Source of the DNA: Streptomyces sp. DSM 15324 | GTDB lineage: Bacteria > Actinomycetota > Actinomycetes > Streptomycetales > Streptomycetaceae | Assembly: GCF_001514285.1 (NCBI RefSeq) | Contig: NZ_KQ949030.1 | Span: 45,696-109,695, forward strand | Length of the DNA: 64,000 nt | Direction: 5' to 3' | Shown: piece after piece, positions 1 through 8,870 of the stretch | How the letters are laid out: the number at the start of each line of letters is the position of its first letter | Numbering within the stretch: the stretch's first letter is position 1 | Translations under genes and position numbers: made by a program | Notes under the pieces: model-generated | Databases searched by the model: none | What the model was told of the DNA's origin: nothing | Seen by the model: the letters and a program-made list of their open reading frames with translations, nothing else

Positions 1-2
1 TC

Positions 3-170
3 GCCGACGACCGGACGCTTCCCGCAGCCATGCAGGACCGCCTGATCGCCGAAGCCGACGCCCTGACGCCCGACAATCCGTACGACGTGCACACCCTCAC
101 CACCAGCCACGTCGGTTTTCTGCTCAAACCTGCGGAGCTGGCCAACATCCTTGATCACCTAACCGTGTGA
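3..170 (+). CDS. alpha/beta hydrolase, C-terminal end only
   Basis: The reading frame enters from the left edge of the window and stops at TGA 168-170, giving about 55 residues. The segment around TSHVGFLLKPAELANIL resembles the C-terminal end of alpha/beta hydrolases of the esterase type, in which a Ser-His pair carrying the catalytic histidine is followed by a short proline-containing helix. The nucleophile elbow and the acid residue lie outside the window, so substrate and catalytic competence cannot be judged. The next recognisable reading on the same strand begins about 170 bases downstream and is a broken regulator. Confidence 0.6.
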   Translation, partial: ADDRTLPAAMQDRLIAEADALTPDNPYDVHTLTTSHVGFLLKPAELANILDHLTV

Positions 171-339
171 CCCGGAAAGCACACACCACCGGCTAGCGCG
201 TTGAAGGGGGAAGCCAACCGGCTGCCCCCTTCAACGAAATGGCCCACCCGCTTCCGCTGGGACTACATCAGCAAGACGTGCCTTGCGTGCCTGCCACTCA
301 TACAGCGCTCTCACCTGCTAGGTTCCCCGGCAGCTCTAG

Positions 340-1076
340 ATAACCACCGCCTGGCACCGCTTCGACCCGGGCCGCCACACCCACGCCAGCCAGAACTGGG
401 TCGCCGGCCTGCACAACGCCCACGCCGCCGGGGACCACGACATGGGCGCCGGTCTCCTGGGCGACCTCGCCTACCAGGTCGCCTGGCGGCACGACCACGC
501 CACCGCCGCCAGCATCCTCCAGCACGCCCTGACCCGCGCCCAGAACCCCGCCGCCCGCTGCCTGCTCCAGCTCCGCCTCGCCCGCACCCTCGCCGCACAC
601 GGCGGCCGCAGCGAACGCCGGACGGTCCTGCGCGCCCTGTCCGCGGCCGAGCAACACCTCAACGACGCCGGCACCGACCGGCCCGCCTGGTGCGCCTGGG
701 TGTCCGAAGCCGACCTCGCCGTCGACTCGGGCCAGGCCCTCCTCGACCTCGGCGACATCGGCCGCGCCCACCAGCTCATCGCCGAAGGCGAAAGCCTCCT
801 GCCGCCCTCCCGGGACAAGACGAGGGGCGTCTTCCTCGCCTACCGCGCCGCGAGCCACCTCGACCGGAAAGAACCCGAACCCGCCGCAGCGGCCGCCACC
901 AAGTCCCTGCTCCGCGCCCGCCGCATCGGAGCCCCCCGCTGCGTCCGCCTCGTCGACGACCTGCTCCCCCCTTCCAGCCCTACGCCCATGCACAGGGCGT
1001 CCCCGAACTCCTGCGACTCGCCGCCGCACAAGGCGAGATCCAGCTGGGCTACGGCCGCAGCGCCCGATCCCGATGA
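340..1076 (+). pseudogene. XRE-family regulator with TPR-like C-terminal region, truncated and frameshifted
   Basis: An in-frame TAG at 337-339 precedes a continuous reading (WHRFDPGRHTHASQNW onward, then MGAGLLGDLAYQVAWRHDH) that resembles the helical tetratricopeptide half of Streptomyces XRE-type transcriptional regulators. The helix-turn-helix N-terminus is absent. Near 967 a run of C residues shifts the frame. The natural C-terminus (QPYAHAQGVPELLRLAAAQ) continues one frame over and stops at 1074-1076. The gene is therefore broken at both ends. A much longer reading frame that runs on to 1878 is only the shifted continuation and is not a protein. Confidence 0.65.
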
Positions 1077-1160
1077 GCGCTGCGACAACGGTCGATCGGC
1101 AGCCACCGTAGCCGCGGGCATCGCCAGTGATCGATCAGCCTCCGCGATCGCCCCTCGGGT

Positions 1161-1593
1161 CTACGGCTCCTCCGGCCAGCTCATCAGCCGGGTGCCCGTC
1201 GCTTCGTCGTCCAGGGTGATGCGGGTTCGGTCTCCGCCCCCGTACGCGCCGATCCACCTCGTGGTCTTGTCCTCCGCGGTGGCCACCTCGTCCCACCAGC
1301 CTTCCAGCATCGGCCGCTCCCCCGCGCACACGGTGACCCGGTGCCGGCCCGCCACCGGCCTGCCGGCCGCCCAGTTCAGCCGGATCCCCGCGATCATGCA
1401 ATCCCGGCACTGGTCGTGCCAGCGCAGACCGAGGCCGACGACGTCCACGACGCGCGTGGCTACCGCGAGCGCCCCGCAGGAGCAGCGGCGCCGGTCGGGC
1501 GAGTGGATGTCGATGCGGGCGAGCCAGTCGGCGTGCGCCGGGTGGGGTGGGGCGGGGTCCAGGGTGGCCGGGTCGATGCCGAGGAATGTAAGC
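1161..1593 (-). CDS. small cysteine-containing hypothetical protein, start unclear
   Basis: On the minus strand a coherent reading runs from about TFLGIDPATLDPAPPHPAH to MSWPEEP and stops at 1163-1161, giving roughly 140 residues. It contains a CSCG pair near the N-terminal third and a CRDC pair further on, an arrangement that could bind one zinc ion. The middle and end (ERPMLEGWWDEVATAEDKT) are acidic and tryptophan rich. I do not recognise the family. No convincing start codon or ribosome site is visible upstream, because the frame has no ATG and runs into a decayed LuxR gene on the other strand. It may itself be a 5'-truncated remnant. Confidence 0.4.
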
Positions 1594-1611
1594 CAGGATC
1601 GCCGGACTGAT

Positions 1612-1817
1612 CGGCGGCAGGGCCACCAACCGGGAAGTCCGCGGAGCTGTTCATCAGCGTCAAGACGGTGGAAGGTGCCCTGTCGCGGGTCTACCGCAAG
1701 TTCGGGGTTCGCTCACGCACCGCGCTCGCGCATGCAATGGCAGTCGCCGTCATCGCAGCCGGAGCGGCCGTGGGTTCCTCTGACGAGAGCCAACTGGGCT
1801 CCGCTGCAAGACGGTGA
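1612..1817 (+). pseudogene. LuxR-type HTH regulator, C-terminal remnant
   Basis: The reading GRATNREV, then LFISVKTVEGALSRVYRKFG, VRSRTALAHAMA and a tail ending at TGA 1815-1817 is the C-terminal DNA-binding helix-turn-helix of a LuxR/LAL-type regulator. A one-base insertion near 1640 separates the ATNRE motif from the recognition helix, so the two halves lie in different frames. Everything N-terminal to the HTH is missing. This is a broken scrap rather than a functional regulator. Confidence 0.65.
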
Positions 1818-1903
1818 CAATGGGCCAGCCCACCCGCCCCCGCATTCCGCGTGCGCTCGACACACGCCGTTGACGTGACATCCGCGGTTAACACGTGAAG
1901 CAA

Positions 1904-1932
1904 GGGTTCCCCCGCTCATGCGGGTGGGGCTG
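1904..1932. repeat. solitary CRISPR-repeat-like 29-mer
   Basis: A 29-base segment carries the inverted arms CCCGC/GCGGG around TCAT, preceded by GGGTTCC and followed by TGGGGCTG. Size, GC-rich hairpin and flanks resemble type I-E CRISPR repeats of actinomycetes. There is only one copy, with no second repeat at a 61-base period and no cas gene nearby, so it may be a relic or chance. Confidence 0.25.
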
Positions 1933-1938
1933 ATGTTC

Positions 1939-2040
1939 CTACGTTGAAGCCGTTCCATTTGCCAGCGCGGGCGCGTCGTTGACCCCGTCCCCGACGACCA
2001 GCACCCTGCGGCCCGCGCCCTCCAGCTCCTGCACCGCGCT
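1939..2040 (-). pseudogene. P-type ATPase fragment (GDGVNDAPAL motif)
   Basis: Read on the minus strand, the segment encodes SAVQELEGAGRRVLVVGDG followed by VNDAPALANG and then stops at 1941-1939. GDGVNDAPAL is the hinge signature of the phosphorylation (HAD) domain of P-type cation ATPases. Nothing else of the pump is attached on this strand. The C-terminal end of a metal P-type ATPase lies about 70 bases away on the opposite strand, so the original gene has been cut and one part inverted. Confidence 0.6.
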
Positions 2041-2105
2041 CGCCCTGTGTTGTGGCAGGAGTCCGGCTCGTACGTCAGTGATTCCGATCCGCGAGCGCCA
2101 GCGGT

Positions 2106-2261
2106 TCCATCATCCCCGTGCTCGCCTCCCTGCTGCACAACACCAGCAGCATCGCCGTGGTCGCCAGCTCCGCACGCCTCGTGGGCCACACCCCGCACCT
2201 GTCGAGCGACACCGCCGGACACCCGCGCGCCGCACCACTGGAGGAGCGGCGGGTGCACTGA
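2106..2261 (+). pseudogene. heavy-metal P-type ATPase, C-terminal fragment
   Basis: The plus-strand reading PVLASLLHNTSSIAVV, then ASSARLVGH and a short tail ending at TGA 2259-2261 matches the last transmembrane helix and C-terminus typical of P1B-type metal ATPases, in which LxHNxSSxxVxxNSxRL is characteristic. No catalytic domain is attached. It sits just upstream of a candidate Zur box and of rpmF, but it is not functional on its own. Confidence 0.5.
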
Positions 2262-2341
2262 CCAGGACCACCACTCCACATCGCCCACCTCGGGCGCCGT
2301 GGAGCAGACCGCGAGGCACAGCCGACCCTCACAAGTAGTAA

Positions 2342-2356
2342 TGGCATTCGTTTTCA
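2342..2356. promoter_or_regulatory. candidate Zur box upstream of rpmF
   Basis: The 15-mer TGGCATTCGTTTTCA fits the right half of the Streptomyces Zur operator (TGAAAATNATTTTCA type) well and the left half partly. It lies about 40 bases upstream of the L32 start codon. Zur represses zinc-free ribosomal protein paralogues and CobW-type chaperones in this genus, which is exactly the pair that follows. Confidence 0.45.
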
Positions 2357-2396
2357 TATAGCGTGCTTCCTGCTCACCCACTCAGGAGGAGGACCC

Positions 2397-2567
2397 ATGG
2401 CCGTTCCCAAGCGGAAGATGTCCCGCAGCAACACCCGCCACCGCCGCGCCCAGTGGAAGGCGACCACGCCGGCGCTCGTCCCGATCAGTGTCGACGGCGT
2501 TCCCTACTTGGTGCCTCAGCGGCTGGTGAAGGCGTACGAGCGTGGGCTGCTGCGCCCCGGAGGCTGA
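2397..2567 (+). CDS. rpmF: 50S ribosomal protein L32, zinc-free type
   Basis: ATG 2397 follows a strong ribosome site (AGGAGGAGG, 2384-2392). The 56-residue product starts MAVPKRKMSRSNTRHRRAQW, the standard L32 signature, and is very basic. It lacks the CxxC and paired cysteines of zinc-ribbon L32, so this is the C-minus paralogue that replaces the zinc-containing form when zinc is scarce. It is followed six bases later by a CobW-family gene and preceded by a candidate Zur operator, which supports a zinc-starvation unit. The gene looks intact. Confidence 0.9.
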   Translation: MAVPKRKMSRSNTRHRRAQWKATTPALVPISVDGVPYLVPQRLVKAYERGLLRPGG

Positions 2568-2573
2568 CCGCAC

Positions 2574-3705
2574 ATGCCCTTCGACCGACTGCCCGTCACC
2601 GTTCTGTCCGGATTCCTGGGTGCGGGCAAGACCACCCTCCTCAACCACGTCCTCGGCAACCGTGAGGGACTGCGCGTCGCCGTCATCGTCAACGATATGA
2701 GCGAGGTCAACATCGACGCCGCCCTGGTGCGCGGCGGCGAGGCAGCCCTGTCGCGCACCGAGGAACGTCTGGTCGAGATGACCAACGGCTGCATCTGCTG
2801 CACTCTGCGCGACGACCTGCTCGAGGAGGTCGACCGGCTGGCCCGCGAGGGCCGCTTCGACTACCTGCTCATCGAGTCGTCGGGCATCTCCGAACCGATG
2901 CCGGTGGCAGCCACCTTCGCCTTCGCCCGCGACGACGGCGCCACCCTCGACGACATCGCCCGCCTGGACACCATGGTGACGGTCGTCGACGCCGCCGGCT
3001 TCCTGCCCGGGCTGGCGAGCGGCGACGAGGTGACCGAGCGCGGCCTGGACCAGTACGAGGACGACGAACGAACCGTCAGCGACCTGCTGATGGACCAGAT
3101 CGAGTTCGCCGACGTCATCGTCCTCAACAAACTCGACCTCGTCGACGAGGAGTCGGCCGACCGGCTGCGGGCGACGCTCACCCGCCTCAACCCGGCCGCG
3201 CGCATCGTCCCCGCCGTCCAGGGCCGTGTGAAAGCAGCCGACGTACTGGGCACCAGGCTGTTCGATCTGGAACGGGCCCAACAGGCCCCCGGCTGGGTGA
3301 GGGAGCTCAACGGCGACCACGTCCCCGAGACGGAGGAGTACGGGATCTCCTCGACCGACGTTCGTCACCGAGGACCTCGACAGCGGCGCGTACGGGCAGA
3401 TCCTGCGCTCCAAGGGGTTCTTCACGCTGGCCAGCCGCCCGAACGTGACGGGCCTGTGGTCACAGGCCGGCTCCGTCGCACGCTTCGAGCCCTCCGCCGC
3501 CCGCGACACCGACAGCGCCGACAGCCAGGAACTGGTCTTCATCGGCACGCACCTGCACAGAGACGCCCTGCACGCGGCACTGACCGACTGCCTCATGGCC
3601 TACGACGAGAGCCCGCCACCCACGGACCCGTTCCCCGCCTGGGACACCTACGGCATCGACGACACCTGCGAGCATGAGCATCCCGGACTCTTGGCAGGCG
3701 CCTGA
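2574..3705 (+). pseudogene. CobW/G3E-type GTPase metallochaperone, frameshifted by an internal deletion
   Basis: ATG 2574 begins MPFDRLPVTVLSGFLGAGKT. The P-loop is at residues 13-20, the metal-binding CICC motif at 73-76 and NKLD further on. These are hallmarks of G3E GTPases that insert zinc or related metals. The family frame breaks at about 3352, after EEYGISS. The usual RRPFHP segment is missing and the C-terminal domain resumes one frame over as FVTEDLDSGAYGQILRSKG, ending at TGA 3703-3705. A deletion of a few tens of bases explains both the loss and the shift. The GTPase half could still be made, with a foreign tail to 3677. The partner rpmF and the Zur box are intact. Confidence 0.75.
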
Positions 3706-3989
3706 AGACCCCGGGCCGGGCGGCGCACGCGGCCACTGCACCGCCCGGCCCGGTACCCACTCCGATACGGCAGACCGTCATGGGAGAGAACGGATGCGCT
3801 TGTCGCGCCGAGAACCGGCGCGCCCGCTATACCACGCCCGAGCGAAAGGGCTCCAGTCACCTGAGGTTCCGCCACCGCCGGCGCTGAAAGGTCCCTGGTC
3901 TGGGAACCACGCAGCCGTCACTCTGCCTGATTCCTGCCGGGGGTGTGCGGGTGCACGGCCTCCATCGCGCGTGCGGTGCGTCCGTGGTG

Positions 3990-4245
3990 TCGTACGGCGA
4001 AGCGAGTGGTGTGCGCGATCAGGATTGCGCGGGGGGCCGTGGCGGGCTCGCCGATGCAGTACGCCTCGTCACGCGGACGCTCGTGGACGTCGTCCTCGGC
4101 GGTGTCGCGGTCGCCAGGGTGGCCTGGGTCCTCGGGCCTGCGCACGCGCTCGACCTCTTTACCCCGCCCTTCGCGGCTTGGTGGACGGTCTTCACGGCCG
4201 TCGCCGTCCGGGGCGTCCCGTTCCTGTTGCTGTTACTTCTTCGCT
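3990..4245 (+). pseudogene. possible membrane-protein fragment
   Basis: One frame gives a hydrophobic stretch (TLVDVVLGGVAVARVAWVLG, then FAAWWTVFTAVAVRGVPF and a run of leucines), compatible with two membrane spans. No start, ribosome site or family motif is visible, and the reading degenerates on both sides. I cannot assign it. It directly abuts a SnoaL-like fragment in another frame. Confidence 0.2.
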
Positions 4246-4467
4246 CTGGGGAAGGTCGTGGAATCGGGCGACTCGTTCGAGTGGATCCTTTCCGGCACCC
4301 ACGACCGCGCCAACACCCAACTGGGGATACCTGCCACCGGCAAGCGGTTCGAGTGCCCCGGCGTCACCATCGGCGTGCGGAGCGACGGACTCATCACCGA
4401 GAACCGCGACTACTGGAACTTCGCGGGCTTCCTCGTGCAGACCGGCCTCCTGCCGCCCTTGGGCTGA
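4246..4467 (+). pseudogene. SnoaL-like / ester cyclase fragment
   Basis: The frame reads SFEWILSGTHDRANTQLGIP, TGKRFECPGVTIGVRSDG and then ENRDYWNFAGFLVQTGLLPP, stopping at 4465-4467. Order and spacing match the second half of SnoaL-like proteins (NTF2 fold): a GTH turn, a LGIPxTG loop, a PG(V)TI strand and a terminal DYW...G..Q.G helix. The N-terminal half is absent and replaced by unrelated sequence, so it is a remnant. Confidence 0.5.
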
Positions 4468-4618
4468 ACAGCTGACCGGCCCCCTTCGGCACCGTAAGCA
4501 GAAGGGGCGTACACCGTCCCCGAGGGCCCCGTCTCATCGATGGAACCCGCTGTTGACTGACCGGGGCCGGGCGGGCAGCGGTCATTGTCCGATCATGCTC
4601 GGCGAGCGGGCCCGGGCA

Positions 4619-5509
4619 TCAATCCGGGCCCGGGCCGAGCATGCGGCGGGAGAGCTCGGCGAACTGGAGCAGCTCGGGCATGGTCCGGTGCTTGGAGTAG
4701 GCCAGGGCGACCATGCGCGGTGCGACGCCTTCCAGCGTCAGGTAGACGACGTCGTCACGGCGGTAGAAGCCGGCCATGCCGGCCGGCATGACATAGCAAC
4801 TGGACCCGAAGGCGACGTTCTGCAGGCATTCCTCGATCGTCGACGGGAACCGTCCGCTGTCCCCCGGCGGCGCGACCGGATCGAGCGGGATGCGGCCGCG
4901 CCATTCGGGTACGTCCCTCGGATCCTGCAACAAGGTCATGTCGCGCAGGTCCTCTACATGTACCGCCTTGAGTTCCGCGAACGGATGCTCACTGGACAAC
5001 GCCACCACGCGTGGCTCCGGGAAGAGGGGGACCACCTCGAACATGCCCTCAGGCAGCGGCAGTCGGACGTAGCAGACGTCCACCCGCCCGTCGAGCAGGA
5101 AGTCAACCTGGTCGGTGACCGAGGTGTGGACGACATCGATGTCCAGTTGCGGCGCCATCCGGGCGAACTCCCGCACGATGGGAGTGACGATGACACCCGG
5201 CATGAAGCCGATGGTGAACTGGTTCACCTCCCGGCTCGCCGTCCGCACCCGCTGCTGCACCGCCTGCGCCATCGCCAGCAACGGCCGGGCGTCCTCCAGC
5301 AACTGGTGCCCCGCCCGCGTCAGTGCGGTGCCTTGCCGGTCGCGCTGGAAGAGGACCACGCCCAGATCCTCCTCCAGCGCTCGGATCTGACGGCTGAGCG
5401 CCGGCTGCGTCATGTAGAGGCGGCTCGCTGCCCGCACGAAGCTGCACTCCTCCGCCACGGCAACGAAGTAGCGAACCCGGCGTAATTCGAGGTCCATGAG
5501 GGTCATCAT
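4619..5509 (-). CDS. LysR-family transcriptional regulator
   Basis: The product is about 296 residues, normal for LysR regulators. The N-terminal winged HTH reads MDLELRRVRYFVAVAEECSF, RAASRLYMTQPALSRQIRAL and then LEEDLGVVLFQRDR. An effector-binding domain of periplasmic-binding-protein type follows from about residue 90. Two starts are possible: ATG at 5509 (MMTLMDLEL) and ATG at 5497 (MDLEL), the latter matching the usual family start. Neither has a strong ribosome site. The gene lies 45 bases downstream of, and in the same direction as, the catalase-like gene, so it may be cotranscribed with it. The effector is unknown. Confidence 0.85.
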   Translation of the reverse strand: MMTLMDLELRRVRYFVAVAEECSFVRAASRLYMTQPALSRQIRALEEDLGVVLFQRDRQGTALTRAGHQLLEDARPLLAMAQAVQQRVRTASREVNQFTIGFMPGVIVTPIVREFARMAPQLDIDVVHTSVTDQVDFLLDGRVDVCYVRLPLPEGMFEVVPLFPEPRVVALSSEHPFAELKAVHVEDLRDMTLLQDPRDVPEWRGRIPLDPVAPPGDSGRFPSTIEECLQNVAFGSSCYVMPAGMAGFYRRDDVVYLTLEGVAPRMVALAYSKHRTMPELLQFAELSRRMLGPGPD

Positions 5510-5554
5510 AATCGAACAGATGGGTGATGGTGGGGCCGGGCCAGAGCACCGACG

Positions 5555-6484
5555 TCAAGACCGGTTGCGCCAGCTGAGCGAATAGGCTGCCTGGCGGGCA
5601 CGCATCAGTTCTCCGAGAGGTCGATGCTCCGTTGCCGCGATCCAAGCGTTGAAGCTGCTCTTCTCGACGGTTTCCGCCAATGCCTCGTCCGGCGCTTGCC
5701 GAGGCAAGCGCAGCCGCGCCACGGTGAGCCACGGCGCGTCCCATGAGACAGAGGAGTCTTCGATCGGCGTACGACTCTCGTCCTCGAAGAACTGGGCCTG
5801 GAAGAGGAACTCCAGGTCGCCGTCGGCGAGTCGCGCACAGATGTCGGCGGCCAGATCCTTGCGCGCTTCTTTGCTGATCTCCGACGAGGCGGCGCACAGC
5901 TTCAACCGTGCCGCGTAGCCGCCGAACGTGATGGGCATGACGCTGAAGAAGTCATGCGTGGCGAATCCGCTGAACGGCTTCACCATGTCCCGGAAGTTCG
6001 CGACAGCACTGCGGGTCAGCTGCGGCTTCATCGCGGCCTTACGGAGCGCGGCGCCGGGCGCACTCGTGGAGAGGTCGACGATTCCGACGACGTCCGCGCT
6101 GCCACGGACGTTCAGGGTCTCCTGACTGACCAGCGTGAAGTTCTGTTCGACATCGGCGGACGACGGCGTCGAAGCCCCGAACACCTTGATCGCGAACCCG
6201 CGGATGTCGGGAGTCCGGTCGGCGGAGAAGTTTCCGTTGGACAGCCGAACATGCGCCTCAAGGGCAGTAGGAGTGGCAAAAATTCCTTGCCTCGCATAAT
6301 CAGGAAGATCTTCTTCCACCACGAAGGCGGCTCTCAGAGCAGCCACTTGATTACGGTGCAGCGCTCTGCCGTGGCCTTGCTTTTTCATGCGCTTGCGTTG
6401 CAGTTCAGTGAAAACGTGCGCCTGTTCCTCATGCTGGGTACTCTCATCAGGCAGAAACACTTCGCGCCATCGAGTGCTCGGCAT
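5555..6484 (-). CDS. catalase-like haem protein
   Basis: This 309-residue protein belongs to the short catalase-fold group rather than the full-length catalases of about 480 or more residues. Visible features are the distal histidine region GRALHRNQVAALRAAF (His43), the body segment LSNGNFSADRTPDIRGFAIK, the following FGASTP stretch and a C-terminal RQAAY (Arg297 and Tyr301), which fits the RxxxY proximal haem-ligand motif. Members of this group include peroxidases and allene-oxide-synthase-like enzymes acting on lipid hydroperoxides, so a peroxide or lipid-peroxide substrate is plausible but unproven. No signal peptide is seen. It precedes a LysR gene, a common arrangement for peroxide-responsive units. 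Confidence 0.75.
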   Translation of the reverse strand: MPSTRWREVFLPDESTQHEEQAHVFTELQRKRMKKQGHGRALHRNQVAALRAAFVVEEDLPDYARQGIFATPTALEAHVRLSNGNFSADRTPDIRGFAIKVFGASTPSSADVEQNFTLVSQETLNVRGSADVVGIVDLSTSAPGAALRKAAMKPQLTRSAVANFRDMVKPFSGFATHDFFSVMPITFGGYAARLKLCAASSEISKEARKDLAADICARLADGDLEFLFQAQFFEDESRTPIEDSSVSWDAPWLTVARLRLPRQAPDEALAETVEKSSFNAWIAATEHRPLGELMRARQAAYSLSWRNRS

Positions 6485-7294
6485 AGGTAAACCTTCTTAT
6501 TGTTCGGGCCCTCTGCTGGACAGAAGGCGGCCACGGCCTGACGCCGGCGTCGGCGCCCAGGGACTTCAGCCCTGTTGTGCAGGCGTTCGTGGTTGTTGTG
6601 TGTCCACACACGCGACGCCCATTCGAGGCAAGCCGCGGAGCAGCCTGCACGTAAGTGCGTAGATCACTGCTCCGACGAGCTTTTCATCCACCATCCGCCA
6701 CAAGAACTTCATCACTACCGCACCTTCTCATTCATTCGCATTCAGGGCCACCGTGCGGCCTTTCTCCCAACGGGTACTCAGGGATGTGGCATATCGTGCC
6801 GGAGATTATCGGCATCCCGTTCGGCGACGAGCAGCACAGTCGCGTTGACTCCGGTGTTGCACATGGACGGCAACCCCGAGGGTCCACGACACACGGACCG
6901 TCGACGCCGTGCACTTTCAGCTCCGAGTCGGCGACAGCGAGGGCGTCCATCCCGATCTGAGGTGCCGACGATGTTGTGGAACGTTGTCATGTTCCTGCCC
7001 CCGCCTGCCGGTGCCCGGAAGCCCGACCCGGCAGCGAGGTCACCGAGTTGGTGGGCCTCTGCGGGAACATGCGGTACCAGGGGGTTCACCTACCGCCCAA
7101 CGAGCGGCCAGCCCGAGAGAGCCCCCAGCTCCGTCACGTTGCGGCACAGGACAGAGGTGCATGGACATCTGTCCTTCATGCACCAGCGAGCCGCGACGAC
7201 GCATTGTCAAAACCTTTTCCTCAAGCCGAGTTCCGTCTTCCACCGAGCATTGCGTCACCCGACTTTTCATGCCAATGCCGATCACCTGCACTGT

Positions 7295-7311
7295 CATGTC
7301 GAACCGGCATG
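7295..7311. promoter_or_regulatory. operator-like palindrome, imperfect copy
   Basis: CATGTCGAACCGGCATG, whose arms CATG.CG/CG.CATG match the perfect palindrome at 7847. It also sits inside a CTGTCATG...CATGACAG inverted repeat (7291-7315). Confidence 0.35.
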
Positions 7312-7846
7312 ACAGCAGTACAGAGGCCCTCCTCACCGTCGCCAGTCGCCGTAGCGATGACGGCGACCAGACGATCCGAACCACGCGAACGACTCACCGT
7401 CCAGGCGACGACCTTCCCGCACCCTCGATTCGCGAACACCGATGCCAGCCACGCCCCGTTGCAGCCTCAGGCCGCAGATCCTGACCGGAGCACTCTCACG
7501 AGAGGGCCGGCCCGCGCCCGGATCCCCTCTTTGTCCGAACGCCACCCTGCTCGACCTGGCCACACCCACAGCACCGACATCTGGGCCCGACCTCGCCCCC
7601 TGGGACATCAGACGGAAGCCTCGCGATGCGCTGCTGCGACGAGCCGTCGGCAGTTCCCGATCACTACGTCAGCACCACCACGGCAGCCTCCGCGAGAGGG
7701 CGGCAATGCCACCGGGCCGACAGTACAAATCGGCGAGTCAGGCCGGGAGCACGACGAACTCGGTACGGCAAAGGTCAGAAATTCAGCTCCGGAAATTCTG
7801 ACATCTCGGGCCTGCCCGCTGAGAACAAGGAACGTTAGAGCCGACT

Positions 7847-7863
7847 CATGCCGAATCGGCATG
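7847..7863. promoter_or_regulatory. operator-like perfect palindrome
   Basis: CATGCCGAATCGGCATG is a perfect 8+1+8 inverted repeat, about 160 bases upstream of the hydrolase start at 8025. Size and symmetry fit a TetR-type dimer site. No TetR gene is visible nearby. Confidence 0.4.
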
Positions 7864-8024
7864 GACGGAAGCAGGATCGGCATTGGCGGACTGCGGTTGC
7901 GGCCGCCATAGTCGTTTTCACCAAGCAATGCGGGTGGGCACCCCGATGGAGTTCCGATTCACACGGACCACGACCGCCTCCCCAGCAAATTTCGCTAAGC
8001 AACTGACCAAAGGAATAACGCCAC

Positions 8025-8870
8025 ATGAAGTCCACCGTTCGAATCAAAGCGCTGGCGGCTGCCGGGCTTGCGAGTGGCGCGCTCGTAGCCTCGCTGGCCG
8101 TGACGAACGCGAGCGCTGTCGCGACCGGCGCGAATCATCACACCGTCGCCAAGCAGACGGAGCACCGAGCGAAGCCGACGGTGGTCCTGGTCCACGGGGC
8201 ATTCGCCGATTCCTCCGGCTGGAACAACGAAATCGGCTACCTCCGACGCCACGGCTACCCGGTCCTCGCGATCGACACCCCGCTGCGCGGCCTGGCCTTC
8301 GACAGCGCCTACGTCGAGGCACAGCTCAAGACCATCAAGGGCCCCGTCGTGCTGGTCGGCCACTCCTACGCAGGAGAGGTCGTCAGCCAGGTCGCCGCAA
8401 AGACGTCGAAGGTCAAGGCCCTCGTGTACGTGGCGGCTCTCATTCCGAAGGCGGGAGAAACCGCCGGCTCCCTGATCGGACAGTTCCCCGGATCGCAGCT
8501 CATTCCGGAGAACTTCCGCACTATTCCCCTGCCCGGCGGTGACACCGACGTGTACCTCAAGGCCGACAAGTTCGGCACCGTCTACGGCAATGGGCTGTCG
8601 AAGTCGGACATCCAGGTCGCCTCGGTCACTCAGGAGCCGGTCGCCCTTTCGGCGTTCACCGACAAAGCCACGGTGAATCCACCGGCGCAGACGCCGAAGT
8701 GGGCGGTCGTCTCGACCGAGGACCACGCCGTGCCGACGGTCGCCCAGAAGTTCGCGGCCCGCCGAGTGGGCGCCCACATCAGCTACACCCGCTCGGGCCA
8801 CGATGTTCCTTCGATCAGCCCGGGAGCGGTCGACCGTGCCATCGTCGCCGCCGCCAACACCGTGCACTGA
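8025..8870 (+). CDS. secreted alpha/beta hydrolase
   Basis: The protein has 281 residues with an N-terminal Sec signal peptide (MKSTVRIKALAAAGLASGAL, cleavage near NASA-VA). The mature part is a compact alpha/beta hydrolase: oxyanion strand VVLVHGAF, nucleophile elbow GHSYAG (Ser114), an acidic residue in STEDHAVP and the catalytic His259 in SGHDVP. This pattern matches the short Streptomyces hydrolases often labelled salicylate-esterase- or EstC-like. The natural substrate is unknown. The stop codon (8868-8870) overlaps the terminal inverted repeat of the adjacent IS element, so the last residues may have been altered by that insertion. Two palindromes upstream suggest repressor control. Confidence 0.8.
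   Translation: MKSTVRIKALAAAGLASGALVASLAVTNASAVATGANHHTVAKQTEHRAKPTVVLVHGAFADSSGWNNEIGYLRRHGYPVLAIDTPLRGLAFDSAYVEAQLKTIKGPVVLVGHSYAGEVVSQVAAKTSKVKALVYVAALIPKAGETAGSLIGQFPGSQLIPENFRTIPLPGGDTDVYLKADKFGTVYGNGLSKSDIQVASVTQEPVALSAFTDKATVNPPAQTPKWAVVSTEDHAVPTVAQKFAARRVGAHISYTRSGHDVPSISPGAVDRAIVAAANTVH

Larger units (their letters stand above)
6485..8024. other. 1.5-kb stretch without a convincing gene
   Basis: All reading frames here have atypical composition and no recognisable domain. On the minus strand near 6560-6640 a short reading (EWASRVWTHNNHERLH) vaguely recalls the end of an integrase core and may be IS debris. The stretch does hold two related 17-bp palindromes (7295-7311 and 7847-7863). 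Its 3' part must contain the promoter of the secreted hydrolase at 8025. Confidence 0.5.
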